Source of the DNA: Nymphaea colorata
Lineage: Eukaryota; Streptophyta; Magnoliopsida; Nymphaeales; Nymphaeaceae
DNA length: 64,000 bases
Assembly: GCF_008831285.2 (NCBI RefSeq)
Contig: NC_045147.1
Span: forward strand, 16,160,854-16,224,853
Direction: 5' to 3'
Under the pieces are notes generated by a model, which did not search any database, was not told the DNA's origin, and was given only the letters and a program-made list of their open reading frames with translations. Shown piece by piece: positions 37,131 to 50,000 of this stretch. A program made the translations under genes and the position numbers. The stretch's first letter is position 1, and each line of letters begins with the position of its first letter.

Positions 37131-39687
37131 GGGTACGTTTGATGCATGAGAAATACACTGTTCACAAAAAAAAAATCAAATTTTTTAAAAAGCTTCCTCC
37201 CCATCAAACTAGGGAAGGAAAATGTAACCGTTGCGATCGTTTCTGGAAATATTTTTCTGGAAATTTCTTTCCACCCTTGGGGGTGGAAAAATTTTTCCAG
37301 AAATATCTTTTTGTCGGTTAGGGCTTCTCCTCTTCGCGTCTGGCGCTCCCCTCATCTTCCTCTTCTCATCTTCATCCTCCGCCGCTGCCTCACCCTGCTG
37401 CTGGAAAAGGAAAGCCCCTTGTCCCGTTTCACTCTCCTGCTGTGTAGGTAATCCTCTCTCTCTCTCTCTATGTTGTTGGTGATCTGCTGACTCTGTGTTC
37501 CTCTCTCTTCTGCCATAACATAGACTTGTTGCTCGCTCAGTGGATCTGCTTGAGTTGCCACAGGAAACATTGTCAACTCGTAGCGAAGGCTGAAAAAGGG
37601 TTTTCATTTTCTGATAGAAGTTTCTTCAACATCTCTCTCTCTCGTCCTAGCAGTAGACAGTGTCCTTCTCGTTCTGTTTATCTCTTGCTCCTTTTCCTTG
37701 ACGTTGTTCTTCTTTGCTGCTTCCTGGAACTGATCCTCCTCCTCTTCTATCTTTTTCCCTATTGTTATTTTCCTTCCTGATTAATGATCTTCAAGACCCC
37801 TTTTGCCTTATTTTGTGATTGGTTTAGCACTTGATTTTTGGTTGCTGTTTTTGACTGCGTGTTTCCTACCCGTTCTGCACACATTTTCTGGTTTCAATGT
37901 CCTTATTACAATTGCGTGTATAAAATCTAAGCTTCTATCGTGCTATGGTCTTTTCTTGTAGATTTTGGTACTTTGTTTATGACTTTACATTTTTTGAATA
38001 TGATAGCCCAGATTTTGAATTTTTTTTGCACCTGCACCTTGCGACATAGCATAAGGGAAATTCCTCTGCTTTAGTTTGCTGTAGTTGGTTGCTTTTTCTT
38101 TATGAATTTTGTATGCAAGACACTGCTGTAAAAAAATTGCATTTGTTAAAGAGCTTGAGAACTGGATACAACCACCTTTTAATATTTATCATGGATTCTA
38201 TCCCTAATGCCAATCTTTATGAAGGGAAGCACAACTGCATGAACTTTTCCGATTAGTCCAACTTACATTACAGGGACACACAAATGTGTTACAAGAGATG
38301 AGCCTAACCAAACAAAAACTGCCTCATATAAAGATAAATAAACGTCAAAGATCTAGGAACTATGATAACTCTTTATATGCTGCATAAAGTGCATCTTCAC
38401 AACCCAGAGATTTCCATCCCAATATCAAATTTTGAAAATTAAATCATGATCAGAACATTCCCATCACAGGAGTTCTTTCATGATGCTGATAGTTGAATAG
38501 TGTTTTGCATTGTGCGACCATACCAACACTATAAAAGAACACCAAGACCTTGATAAACACTGAAATTAACCCATGAAAGAAAAAACCACCAGAGGCCTTA
38601 GGTAAGACCAGATGTCAGTCAAATTATGCTAAAAACTCTGAAAATTTTACAGCTGATAAATGTCAAACCTCCTCATTAGAACTTCTTTTTATAGACAAAT
38701 GAGTTGTGGCATCAAGGAACCAAGAAGTTGCTTCACAGATAGAGTTTGCAACACCAGCAGAGAACAGCCTTAGAGAGATTTTGAATTCTTCATTCTATTG
38801 GCCCTTGCACTAACTTCCAAGCGTTTACAATATACTTCTTCATCCCTCCTATTTATTTTTGAAGTTCTCTTACTTTAGCTATGTCTCTCTCGGTTTCCTG
38901 GAAGGGAATGTTGCTGCCGTTGCATTCTTCTCTTATCTTGAAGGTAAAATATCATTTTCTCAAGTGCACAATTTTAAGAACTTTGTAGCAATGCATGTTG
39001 TAGGCTGCTTAGAAAGTTCAGTTGACTAGGGCTTTGAGACTCCATCACACTTGGCATGAGATTCTTTTAATGAATTATTGTTGGCAAATAAGATGGGGCA
39101 TGAAAGTGACAAGTTGAAAACCTGAAGCAGTATCTTGCATTTTACTGAATCTGAGTTCAATTATTGAACTGGGTCTGGAGCTGGCAATAGATCGAGCATC
39201 TGTTCATACTGGCTCAACCTGAACCCCAATGTTGAGGTATGGGTATGATTCTATTGTAATTTGGATCCAGCTGAATGTACACACACATTCAGTTTCTGTG
39301 ATTGATTTTATTGGCCTGACATAACCTGCTATGAAGTCTCGAGTTCGACTAAATATTATTTAAGCTGATATGAGCAGCAACTGATCCGCAACATGGCGTC
39401 GAGTCGCAGCTAGCACATGGGCTTGCAGTTCGTGTTCGACTAAATATTATTTAAGCGATACCTGGCAGACAAGAGTTTAGAATCCAGTTAGGAAAAGGTG
39501 TTATGTAAATCTGGAAATATGTTTCTTTATTATCAAACTAAGAAACAATTTTTTGGAAAATTTATTTTTCAGTCATCATACACACATCAACGAGAAACGA
39601 AAAGATTTTTTTCATTCCTTTATTCCAGGAAACTTATTTTCAAAAATGTTTTTCCAATTTCAGGTTTCAATCCATCAAACGGGCCCC
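37131..39687. mobile_element. Possible TIR DNA element (PIF/Harbinger-like ends) with leader-like cargo
   Basis: The left end GGGTACGTTTGATG and the reverse complement of the right end (GGGGCCCGTTTGATG) form an imperfect terminal inverted repeat. TAA (or CTAA) lies directly outside both ends (37128-37130, 39688-39690), fitting the 3-bp target duplication of PIF/Harbinger elements. No transposase is visible in the 2.56 kb. Near the left end (37310-37450) is GC- and CT-rich sequence with a donor-like GTAATCC, resembling the first exon of a plant gene. Chance resemblance of the ends cannot be excluded. Confidence 0.4.
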
Positions 39688-40643
39688 TAATGTATGTTTC
39701 AGAAATTCTCTATTGTGTATGTGATATTTATTCACTTCTCTGATCCATTTCGACTTTATCTTCTATGGCACTATCTAATGATTGCATACTTCTTTTGTGG
39801 TGCTTTTATATATAATTCAATTGTGTAAAAGTTGAAAAAAACGGAGTCATAAAAAGGGCGAACACGTGGGTGACATTTATAAGATCAACCGACATTTCGT
39901 GCGATGTCCTCATTCCTAGCTATGTATGCTCAAGCAAAAGACTCCCTAGCCGACAACGCTGGAAGAAAGAAATGCACGTTATCCCTGCATGTGCTGTCTT
40001 ATGATCAAACAACCACAACGTACGATTGGCAAAGGACCGGCCAATGAACTCGATAAGCAGTGTTTCAGCTGCTTAAGCGCATAAGAGTCGCAGACTACAG
40101 CTCAATTTTGGCCATGATCAAAGTTAAAGAAGCAAAAAGGTCATCATCGAAGAAGTTTGGAGGAGAAGATGCCCGCTGACTCGATAAGACGGACCATGTC
40201 ACCCTCCATAAGCTGACTACTTCCCAACAAGTTTTCAATGAGAGAACCACATTTCATCTTGCAGCACTTTTCCCACAAAAGCGAGCTAAACCCAAAGGGC
40301 CAAAGTGTGCAACAGAATTTTACAGGGAATCATTTTTGGAGGCATAAAAGGCCTATTCCGTAGGTTATTCAGTATTTAGAGAAAAAAAATGTACATTTTC
40401 TTATGAAAAGTTGAGTGTCATTTGTTTTGGTTTTATGGTTTTTACAGATCTGTACTTCTTCAAGTTCAGTAGAAACGAATAAGGTATCTTTCTTCCTATT
40501 TACTTTTCGTTGTTTTTTCCTCCCTTTACATGAATGTCAACAGAAGAAATATATGTACAGTCCAAGATCGAAGTGCAAACAACCGGTACAAGGAGAGGAT
40601 GATGTTAAGTTCCCTGCATTTCCTTTTCAGGAAATTCAGTCAT

Positions 40644-43600
40644 TCATTCATCCTCCTCGCTCTGGATCTCAAGGCCCTCTGCTGCTAGAAGTCGATCTAT
40701 GACTTTCTTCTTCTCTTCCTCTGCTTTTCTGCGCATTATATCCCTTTTCTTCAAGACAAGCGTATGCCTTTTCAGAGTATTCGAGAAGTTATCCATTGAT
40801 GCTTTCTTTTCCTTCGCTAAAATCCTCCTCTCCTCTTCTGGATCAATCTGAAAAGTGACACGTCTCTTGGTCTTAGCAAGTATACATGACGAGTTCCATT
40901 TTTCTGAGCATGTTAGCACCAGTTTACATGATAATTGAGATCACAAGCAGGTCGGTGTGTGCACCTTCGACTTCTTTAAAAGTAACATTATTATGTTTAT
41001 TATCATAAACACTCGTGAACTTAGATAAAAAGATTTTTGAATAACATGAAGTTTTCAGGCAACCAAGAGGAAGTCACAGAACATGACTTGTAGGTTGTAG
41101 CACAGCCTCTGCCTTATTACCCCAAAGATACCAAAGTCACAGAACATGTTTTGTGAAACACAGACACATGGGAGCGACGCGATGGAAAAGGCCAAGCAAT
41201 TCCACTAAGGTTATCATAGGATCAATGCAAGCCAGTAACTGGATTTACAGTGGGTCTGAGACTGATATCACACAGGCTGCAAACCATAGTGCAGGAAGCT
41301 GAAATATAGATCTCAATCTTACCTGAAGCCAACAGGTTTAACCCAAGAATTGGACTAGTCCCCTCCGCCCAATATTTTGGTATTTCTTTTCAAGACATAG
41401 GTAGTTTGCAACTTTGCATCCATAAGATTCACAGCCAAAAAGATATATGCCATGATAGATACCTCAAGTAGTAAAATTTTGAATATTCAATTAGGCCGTC
41501 GAACTGAAGGATAAGAATGCTCAAAGTCAACACTAGAGTGGCCAGGAGGACATCTCACCTTTGAACGTGAAAGACGACGAGCACGGAGATTCAGTTCACG
41601 TTGTTGCTGCTCTGCCCAAGCTGCAATTGCCATATCACCACGTTGATCAAATGCTTTCCTCTTCTTTATTAGCCACTCCATCCATGCTTGAGAAGCCTGG
41701 CAAGAACAAAATTTTAAAATTACATTGAACAGCAACAGGCTATGGTAATCTATGAGCAGATAATTTTGATTAGCCCAGCTGAGAAAAGTTTATTTACCTA
41801 GTTTCTTCTATTTTGTTTCATTTCTTATCCTTTGACAAAAGCAGCTTGTGACAAAGTTCAAAGGAACATAAGTAATACCAAATTCACATACAAGCAAGAG
41901 TAGTAGCTTAGGTACCATAAGACAAAGGAACGGCATCATGTGGTCACTCATATTGCAGTTGAAAAGCCAACAGGCAATGGTTGAATGGTTTAAGTGGAGA
42001 TCTTAGTTATAAAGAAAATCTCAATTCCACTAGACCAAAAAACCCAAGGTACTAAACGTTTGGTGCTGCCTGTGGAACCCCTGAACCGATTAGCTAAGCA
42101 ACTGGTTGGATCTTATATTTATCTTCCACTGCTACTACATCAGGCGTAACAGACCAAAAAAAAAAAAAACTAGAAAAATGACAGGAAAATTAGCATGTTA
42201 ACTGTTGATCTAAGCACTGTCACAAATATCGCATCTTAATCGAAAAAGATGTGATCTTAATCACAAAAGACTCAATAAATAAGCCAAAAACAAGTCAGCG
42301 ATACAAAACGGTAATAAGACATTCTTTTAAGAGAACTCCAGAATACCAAAAAAACGCAAAAAAAAAAAGAGTATTATACGCATTTTTTGCGTTTTTTTGT
42401 ATTTTTTATTCATTTCTGACTTATTTTACTTTTACATAATTTTCAGAATTTTTTAAATGTTTTTCTTAAATTTGCCAAGATTTTCTCAAGATATACAACT
42501 TTGCCGTATTATATCCATGAAATTGCTTGCCGTATAATACCTGTAAAGGATATATATAATAATGGGACCTAAGCCAGACGAATTGTGTTACGATGCTCCA
42601 GCAGTTGGCATCATTGAGAAAAATCTTAACATCAAAAGTATCAGTGTTCCATCCCCTAAACTATCACAGCTGCAAATTTTGAATTTGCAGCAGGAAAATA
42701 CTTCAGTGGAATAAGCAAAGTCTCAATTAATTGAATAAAAGGATTCTTCAATTTCTTCAATTCCCTTCTGGTAAGAGCTCTGGTCTAATTGTTAGTGCAT
42801 GCAATGTAGATTCAAGTCCTTAACAAGCGCCCATAATTTAGCAACAGAACTTTTCAGACTTCAAGCTTACATTTAACTCCCAAGAACAGGCGAAGCTGGA
42901 AAAAATTTTAAGGGGGGGCACACATATTTTTTTACAAATTTCGAGAGGGGCCTCCTAATCAAGTGTTCTACAAATTTAACAAAGTAATAAGTTTTTTTTT
43001 TGTCTTTAAAAATGAATGTACTTCTACAATATTTGAAAAGCTAGGAGGGGCTAGGCCCCCCAGTCCCCATTTGGCTTTGCCCCTGCTCAAAAGTAATTAC
43101 AAATTCTAACGGATCAGCAAATTTCAAATCCATATATGGAAAAGCAAATAAATGGCTTCAATATCTCTTTCACCTTCCTACTAGTTGAATTGGAATTCAG
43201 TGAAGTACTATAGGTAGGCCAAATCGCCAGACAAACTATCCTTCTCCAAAATTCAATCACACACTTGTGGGATTTCAGATTTCTTACGGTTATGCAAAAT
43301 AACTTGCGTCTGCTTCATATTCTCAGCTCACTCTTTTGTTAACCATGAGGAAATTTCACACCCAATAACGCTTTTCAGATCAGATGACATCTTGCAGCTG
43401 AAGCAATTTCCAGGACGGTTGATGGATTTTATTAACTTTCTCTTGGTTGCAATTCACAAGAATTGACGTAAAACATCACATTCATTGATATGCGACCTTA
43501 TTTACTTTCTCAGGGAAAAAAATCGCAAAAAAAGCGATAGTCCTAGGATGGATATTTAAAGTAAATTATATTATATCTTCTTTAAAATAAGCCCATCAAT

Positions 43601-45648
43601 TTCATTGTGAACATTTTCTTATTATGCAGAAGTTGTTTAAGGTGATTTCAAAGATTGTGCAGAAGTTGTTTGCCACTACCTTATCAAAGGAAACCTACAA
43701 ACATAAGCAAACTGTCAAAGACAGAAGGAACAGAAAATTTTACCTTCATGGGGTTCACCCTATGTTCATGATCATATGCTCGCCGTCTCTCCTCGTCAAT
43801 AAGCAACTCATATGCTGCTTGAATTTTAATGAAGCGAGATTCAGCAGTTTCCCCTTCCTCTAATGTTCCTCTGCCATCATATACTGTGGAAAGGAAAAAG
43901 ACACAAATCACAAAATATCTAGCAAGAATGAGGAACTTATTTTGAAACAACACCATGCCCACATGGTTGTCTATGACACTTAATTTTATGAACTCTATGT
44001 TCTGTTTTCATTAACAAAGCCGTGTATGTAAAAAGGGTACTCCAAAATTGGAGACACGAACACAAACATCATGTGGTTATGTATAAACATACAAAAAGAG
44101 AGAGAAAGAGAGAGAGAGAGAGAGAACCATCAGGGTGGTAGAATTTTGCTAATCGTCGATAAGCAAGCTTTATATTTTCCTCGTCCGCATCTCTTTCCAG
44201 CTCTGTACAACAGTTAGAAACAATGTATCCCCTCTGTTACTGTCAAAGCTAATATGCAAACAGTTAGAATGTCAATGTAATAAATTCAGCACGTGATGAA
44301 CACAAAAACAGGCAGTAAAGCCTATGGAACGTAAAAAAAAAAACCTGTGGCTGTCTTAACTGTTTAAGGGTAAACTCATCCATCAAGAGGAAGTCCCAGG
44401 TATCATATGCATTTCCTGAATGATAATAAAAACATGGTTCACTATTACTGTCTCTTTTTTCCGTTAAGTTTTGTACCACCTATATATACAACACTTGGAA
44501 TCTACATACTTTGAGGTTTGATCATTTCCAAATTTTGAGATAACTTCATCCAAAAAAGTTCAAGTCTTTCTGGTCGTCTGCTACAGAGATCACCTGAACG
44601 ATTACTTGTTGCCGATTTGGATTTTACCAAGATTTCACGTGTACCTTTCGCGACATGAATTTTCTCGTTTAGAATAGGTCTCTAGTTCTCTATAATGGCC
44701 TCGACTGCTTCCCAGGGGGACTCACTTCCCTCGTCACGAGCTACCAGATTCCTAAGTTGCCTATAACAGCAAATACAAATCGCCGTTCAGAAGTGCCTCT
44801 TTTACCAACACCGGCCAACATAGCCAGGTTGCAGTTGGGAGTAGCCAAACAGATGGATAGAAACAATTAAGTGACCCGCATAATTATAATAACTTTCTTC
44901 ATGCCTCAGATCAAACAAGAAGGGCACACCGTGAAGGATCCCCGACATGATACTCATTTTCCTGCCTTAGGAGCATAGCATAGAGTTATTGAAGATGATA
45001 AGGATCATAATTATCTATCCTGCTTCTCATTTTCAAATATGAGTACATAAATGCGATGGAAAAGATTACTTGCTTCCTCACCCATATTTTGGCTTTTTTC
45101 TTTTTTCGAATACGAAAAGGTTGCAAATACGCATCCGTACAACACTTCTTTCAGGATTTTGAAATTTCCCACTTCGGGTTAACAAAAACATAATCCAGAA
45201 ACCGACGTGATTGGCTCCGATTGAACAGTATAGTCTGAATTGCATCAAGATTCTTCAATTGGAAACAGGAAAAAAGGATTTTGATTGCCAAACGAAGTTA
45301 AGAAGCAGGAGTCCTTTAGCCGGGGAAGAGAACTAGAGAGGAAAGAGAGCCCAGAATCTCACCGAGTGTTTCATAGGGGGATTTCTCTGAATCCCACTTG
45401 GAGGCTTTAGCGAAGGTCCTCCGAGATCCTGCACGACACAACAACTCCACCCTCCGTGCATGGTGCGAGAAGAAGGCGACATGAGATGCAGTCGAGGCTG
45501 AAGAGGTGCTGGTGGCCGTGGTCGAGTTTGGGACTCGAGAGAAGGAGGACGGGTAGGAGCGCAGCAGCAGAAGCCGAGTCGATTCCCCTCTGCAGAACAA
45601 ATACGAAGATACCATGTGGGGTCGAGAAACCGCCCTCATGCCGTTCAT
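40644..45648 (-). CDS. J-domain (DnaJ-like, DJC class) protein, probably organellar; 5 exons
   Basis: Minus-strand exons 45648-45363, 44202-44128, 43883-43744, 41696-41559 and 40847-40644 join in phase to 280 residues. The N-terminal ~85 residues are rich in Arg and Ser with little acid, which suggests a plastid or mitochondrial targeting peptide. The J domain follows (KSPYETLELERDADEENIKL, then YRRLAKFYHPD with HPD, then FIKIQAAYELLIDEERRRAY). The C-terminal half is highly charged and probably helical or coiled coil (WMEWLIKKRKAFDQRG, EERRILAKEKKASM), ending in an acidic tail EEDE. It has no zinc-finger or type-II C-terminal domain, so it is a type-III (DJC) J-protein whose partner Hsp70 and client are unknown. 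The 5' leader is CT-rich. Intron 2 begins GTTCTC inside a microsatellite. Confidence 0.87.
42886..43093. repeat. Dispersed repeat in an intron of the J-protein gene, related to 30604-30800
   Basis: The segment starts GGCGAAGCTGGAAAAA and ends AGGCCCCCCAGTCCCCATT, GGCTTTGCCCCTG. Its GC-rich ends flank an AT-rich middle with a poly-T run, and the ends resemble those of the 30.6-kb repeat. No target duplication was established. Confidence 0.45.
44097..44125. repeat. (AG)n microsatellite at a splice donor
   Basis: An AG tract with one AAAG interruption. Read on the minus strand it forms the first bases of intron 2 of the J-protein gene. Confidence 0.95.
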
Positions 45649-47055
45649 ATTTTCCGCAGAGCGAGAGGGAGAGGGAGAAGGAGAGGGAGAACTCTAGTTC
45701 TCCTCCTCCATTCAGGATGATGCCAACAATCGTGGAAGGTTTCGTGCAAGGAGAGGAGAGGGAAAACGCTCCAAGCGAAGCCATGAAAAATTTGCGCCTA
45801 ATATCTGAAAATGTGGTTTTTTTTTATAATTCGGGAAATGGGTCCGCGTCTCACCCTCGTGTTTGAGTTAGTAAAGATCACATTGGAGGCCTTTTTGTTG
45901 CCACCTGGTGAAACGTCAACGCTTCTCTTCATACTTGGTTTGGAAAGGCAGGGAAAAAAGGGGTTTTTGGACTCTCACGCCGACGGTAGAGTTCTTCTTT
46001 AATTAATTCAAAGAACAATTGCAGAAAATAGAAGGCGTCCCACGAAAAAGGATCGACGCACTCGATCACTAATTTGGATCCAAAATTTGAGTTGCTTTTG
46101 CGCTCACGCCCGATCACCCCAACCAATTTGCATCAGTAATTCATTTTGAATATTTTCGAGTAAGTCCCAGCATTGCCACTCTGTTGCTAAGATCTCGTTA
46201 ATTTTATATCAGCCTGGATTAAACCCTTATTATTTCTGAAGACAATCGAGGGATTTTTCTTCTTCGAAATGGCATGGAATCTTGGTCCTTTTAACGGCCA
46301 GACCACTTTAACACCCTCCACAACTCACTCTTACAATCTGCTGAATGGCAAATCTGAATCAGGCGATTCAACTTGCGTCCCCTAAAACATAAAACAATTA
46401 TTTTTTTTCCAAGTAAAATTATTTCAAGGGAAAAAAAATGAAACGAGTCAATTGCATATGTAGAGGCCGTTATTCATTTTTATCTGTAGAAATTGATACA
46501 AATCCCTCAATGACACAACAACAGCGAAGAATGGATTTAGGTGCCGCGGGATAGTCATGGAGAGCCTGGAGGAAGCATACCTAGTTAAAAATGAAATAAA
46601 AACAGTTACCATCAGTAAAAAAATGAAATACGAAAAAGTCATTTATTTACTCGTGCTCAACAAAATCTACTTCCATGGAGAATTCCACTGCACGGCTGGC
46701 CTTCGTCTTAAACCGCTTTACATTCTTATGGAAACAATGTAAAACTACTTTCAGATTTGGCAAATCTAGAATTTCTGTGATGTAGATGACCAATAGCACC
46801 TACTTTCACCCGATGGTTAGCGAAGGGACACTGGCCTGTAAGCAAACAATGTTAAAAATAGGCGATTCCATATCATGAACAAAGACAAAAAAGAACTAAC
46901 AAGACATCAATTCGTTACAGAAATTACTCGGCACAAAATAATTGCCTAAGCGAGGTGGCAGGTTATAACCAATATCTAAACAGAGGAACATTTAGAATGG
47001 AAAACACAGCATTCCTATTGCAAGACTGCAGAACAATTTTTCATGGATTGAAAAG
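45649..47055. other. Region between the J-protein and RAE1 genes
   Basis: Near 45659-45695 lies a GAGAGG-rich tract (CT-rich leader of the minus-strand J gene). The rest is AT-rich with no open frame I can assign. RAE1 3' UTR probably occupies the last few hundred bases. Confidence 0.5.
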
Positions 47056-50000
47056 CTATCTACGCCCTGTTCCAGTTCGTGGCTTTCCTTTAACTTCAGC
47101 TTCCTGAAAATAAACCAACATAAAAAGGAAAACGGTGAGAAGAGCACGTCTGTCATGGAAGTTAATTGAGGGCTAAAAGTTGCATGGTTATGAACTTTGA
47201 TTTTCGTAACAAAGTCATAATATGCCATTAACTAACTATCCCCATGGCCATAGACATGCAAGTGTGATGGGTATATGCAAGTGTGATGGCAGAAAGACAA
47301 CATCCTACCATAGTGATTAAAGGACAACCACATAATCAATATTAGAATGATAACCATCAGTCAGGATGATTAGCAGCTGCAGTAGGAAAAGATATTTGAA
47401 CTGGCATGTTTCATGCACTTCGCATGAGACCAGCCAGCAGACCATGATTAAATACACGAAAGTTCAGGCATGTTTTTCTTGCTCTGTGGTTCCTCAACAC
47501 GTAGAAAATGCAGGCCACTGAAAGGAAATGTGTGGCCTGTGATTCTCTAATTTTCGTTGTCAAAAGAAGCAAAACCATCATGCCAGTTTTTAACAATGTA
47601 GGATATGCTTCCCAATCAACTTAAATTCCTGTACTTGAGCACACAGTCTCCTCCAGAAATGAAATATTAGGTAACAAAAAAGGCTAGAGAAAACAGACTC
47701 ATGCAAGTAGACCCATGAAAATGCACCCAACTTTTGGCATTAAATTCCACAATGTGTTGGCATTTTCCAAGTCGGATATGATGAAATAAGAAGAAAATTA
47801 TCAGTCTAACAAGGAAAAGCATTGTCATCAGGACCAAAGGAAGCATAACACCTTTGGCATATGGAGTAAAATGTGTAATATATTTCTCAATCAACTTGAA
47901 TGCTTGTTACTTGAACAAGTGATATCCTACATGATAACAAAAAAATTAACAGAATACAAAAAGATCAAAATGCTGTTCGAAGCAAATCTGTGTCTGAGCA
48001 CATGCCTTTTGGCATCTCAACTTCCGCAATGTGTGGCAGAAAAAGTAACCGCATAGCACGCCCCAGTTTGGATATGATGAAATAAGAAGAAAATAATGGC
48101 TAAAACACGAAAAACATTGTCACAAGGACTAGAACAAGAATACCACCTGTGGCATATGGAGTAGAATATATGTCTTCGCTGTTGCAGGATTGTAATTTTC
48201 TGCCCCTTTACTCCAGTCATAACAAACCTGCATATTCATGAACTAGTCATTTGTCTATTGCTTGAACAACCAAGATGGTGTGGCAACTTCAGCGAAACAA
48301 AAAGGATACAAGAATGAAACAAATACGAGAAACAATATTGAATACCATAAATTGGATTAAATAGACTCTGTATTGCTCAAATAACAAGTTTCAAATGTAT
48401 CCCACTATTTTTGTCCTTCACTAACTTTCTCTTCCCTTCACATATTGTGCACAAACTTCAGAAAGGCAAATCATATGCACAGGATCAAGCACCAAAAGGC
48501 AAACATTTATACTAAACTAGGAAGGACAGTCTCCAGAACATCTTCATGAGAAACTTCTTAACATATTTGTGCTGTTCTATAAACATAAAAGAAACCTCAT
48601 TACCTTTAGAAGCATCTCAAAAAAACCAAAACCTTCACAAACCAGCAAAACTAAATCCGATAAGTATGACTAATGGCACTCATTAAGCAGAACTGAACTA
48701 ACAGTTGAGTAACCATCAGGCACAGAGGACATAGCTTGAAACCATGTTTCTTCAGCTTTCAGCTAGTAATATCATGTGTATAAAATATCATGTCTCACAT
48801 ACAAGGTGGAACTAAATCTCATGAGAAAACGGAAGTTCACACCATGAACTTGAACGGCACTGAGGAATCCATGTAATGAATCTACCATGGATAAAGCTTT
48901 GACCAGCTCATTCTTTATATTGTACTAATTTTAAACATTAGAATTGAACTAAGGAAATATAAGCTGACAACAAACCCTTAAAGGCCATGTAATACAGAAT
49001 TTAGCAACTGTTGCTATGGTTAAGGGTTCCCTTGGCTCATCCTCCCTTATCGTGCATATCTTACACTACCATTTTTTGAAGTTTCAATTTTCATGTTCCT
49101 CTACCATAACATCTTACAAACAATGTGATATAGGGATCTCGTCTCTCAGACTATCTTACTTCAAGGTATTTCACGTAATTCTTCTAGAGATTCAAGCAAA
49201 GTCATCAAATAACTAATAAGATAGCCATAAGATTTAAACTACTACAAATGTAGCATAAATCAGCAGTAAGCAAGCACTCAAAGAAGTGAAAAACAAGATC
49301 TCGTACTTCCAGGATATAGTCTGAGAGAGGCTTCCACGAATTAAAAAATAAAATTGACTAATTTAAGTGATATCATATTATTCCAATGACAAGATGACCT
49401 AAAGAAAATTTTGGTGCCTTTCAGAAGAGCTTGACAAAGTCCAGGATATCAAAAATCAAACCTCGAAAAACAGGTACAGTGTATCCAAATGTTTGAGTAC
49501 TATAGACAAAGATATTTATAGGTACAGCAAAATTCAAGCTACTCAACATAAAAAGATATGTAATAGGTAAGCCAGAAAGTCCACTAACCGCATATGCAAA
49601 TATGGATCCATCACTATTGAAAGTGCTGCATGGTATAGGCTGGTTGCACCTTGCCATAGCCTGGAAAATATATCTAAAATAAGCACACAGAACATCTCTT
49701 TTATCTCATGTACATGCTTCCAAAAATTGCATGGATTCTCATAACAAGGTGATAACAATCCCTTTCAAGCGCCAACACAATATTAATGCTTCATATGGTT
49801 GGAATGAACAAGCTCCAAGGTCCAGAAGCAATGCAATGCTGTTAATGTCACTTACAAGAACTTCTGGACATAATATCCGGAAATCGGGCTGAGAACCAAC
49901 CTGACACTCCAGTATCCAGCTGGATCCAGATCAGGCTGGGCATTCAGAAAATCAGGTTGAACAAGGTTAGGCATGACCTGGCACCACTAGCAAATGGACC

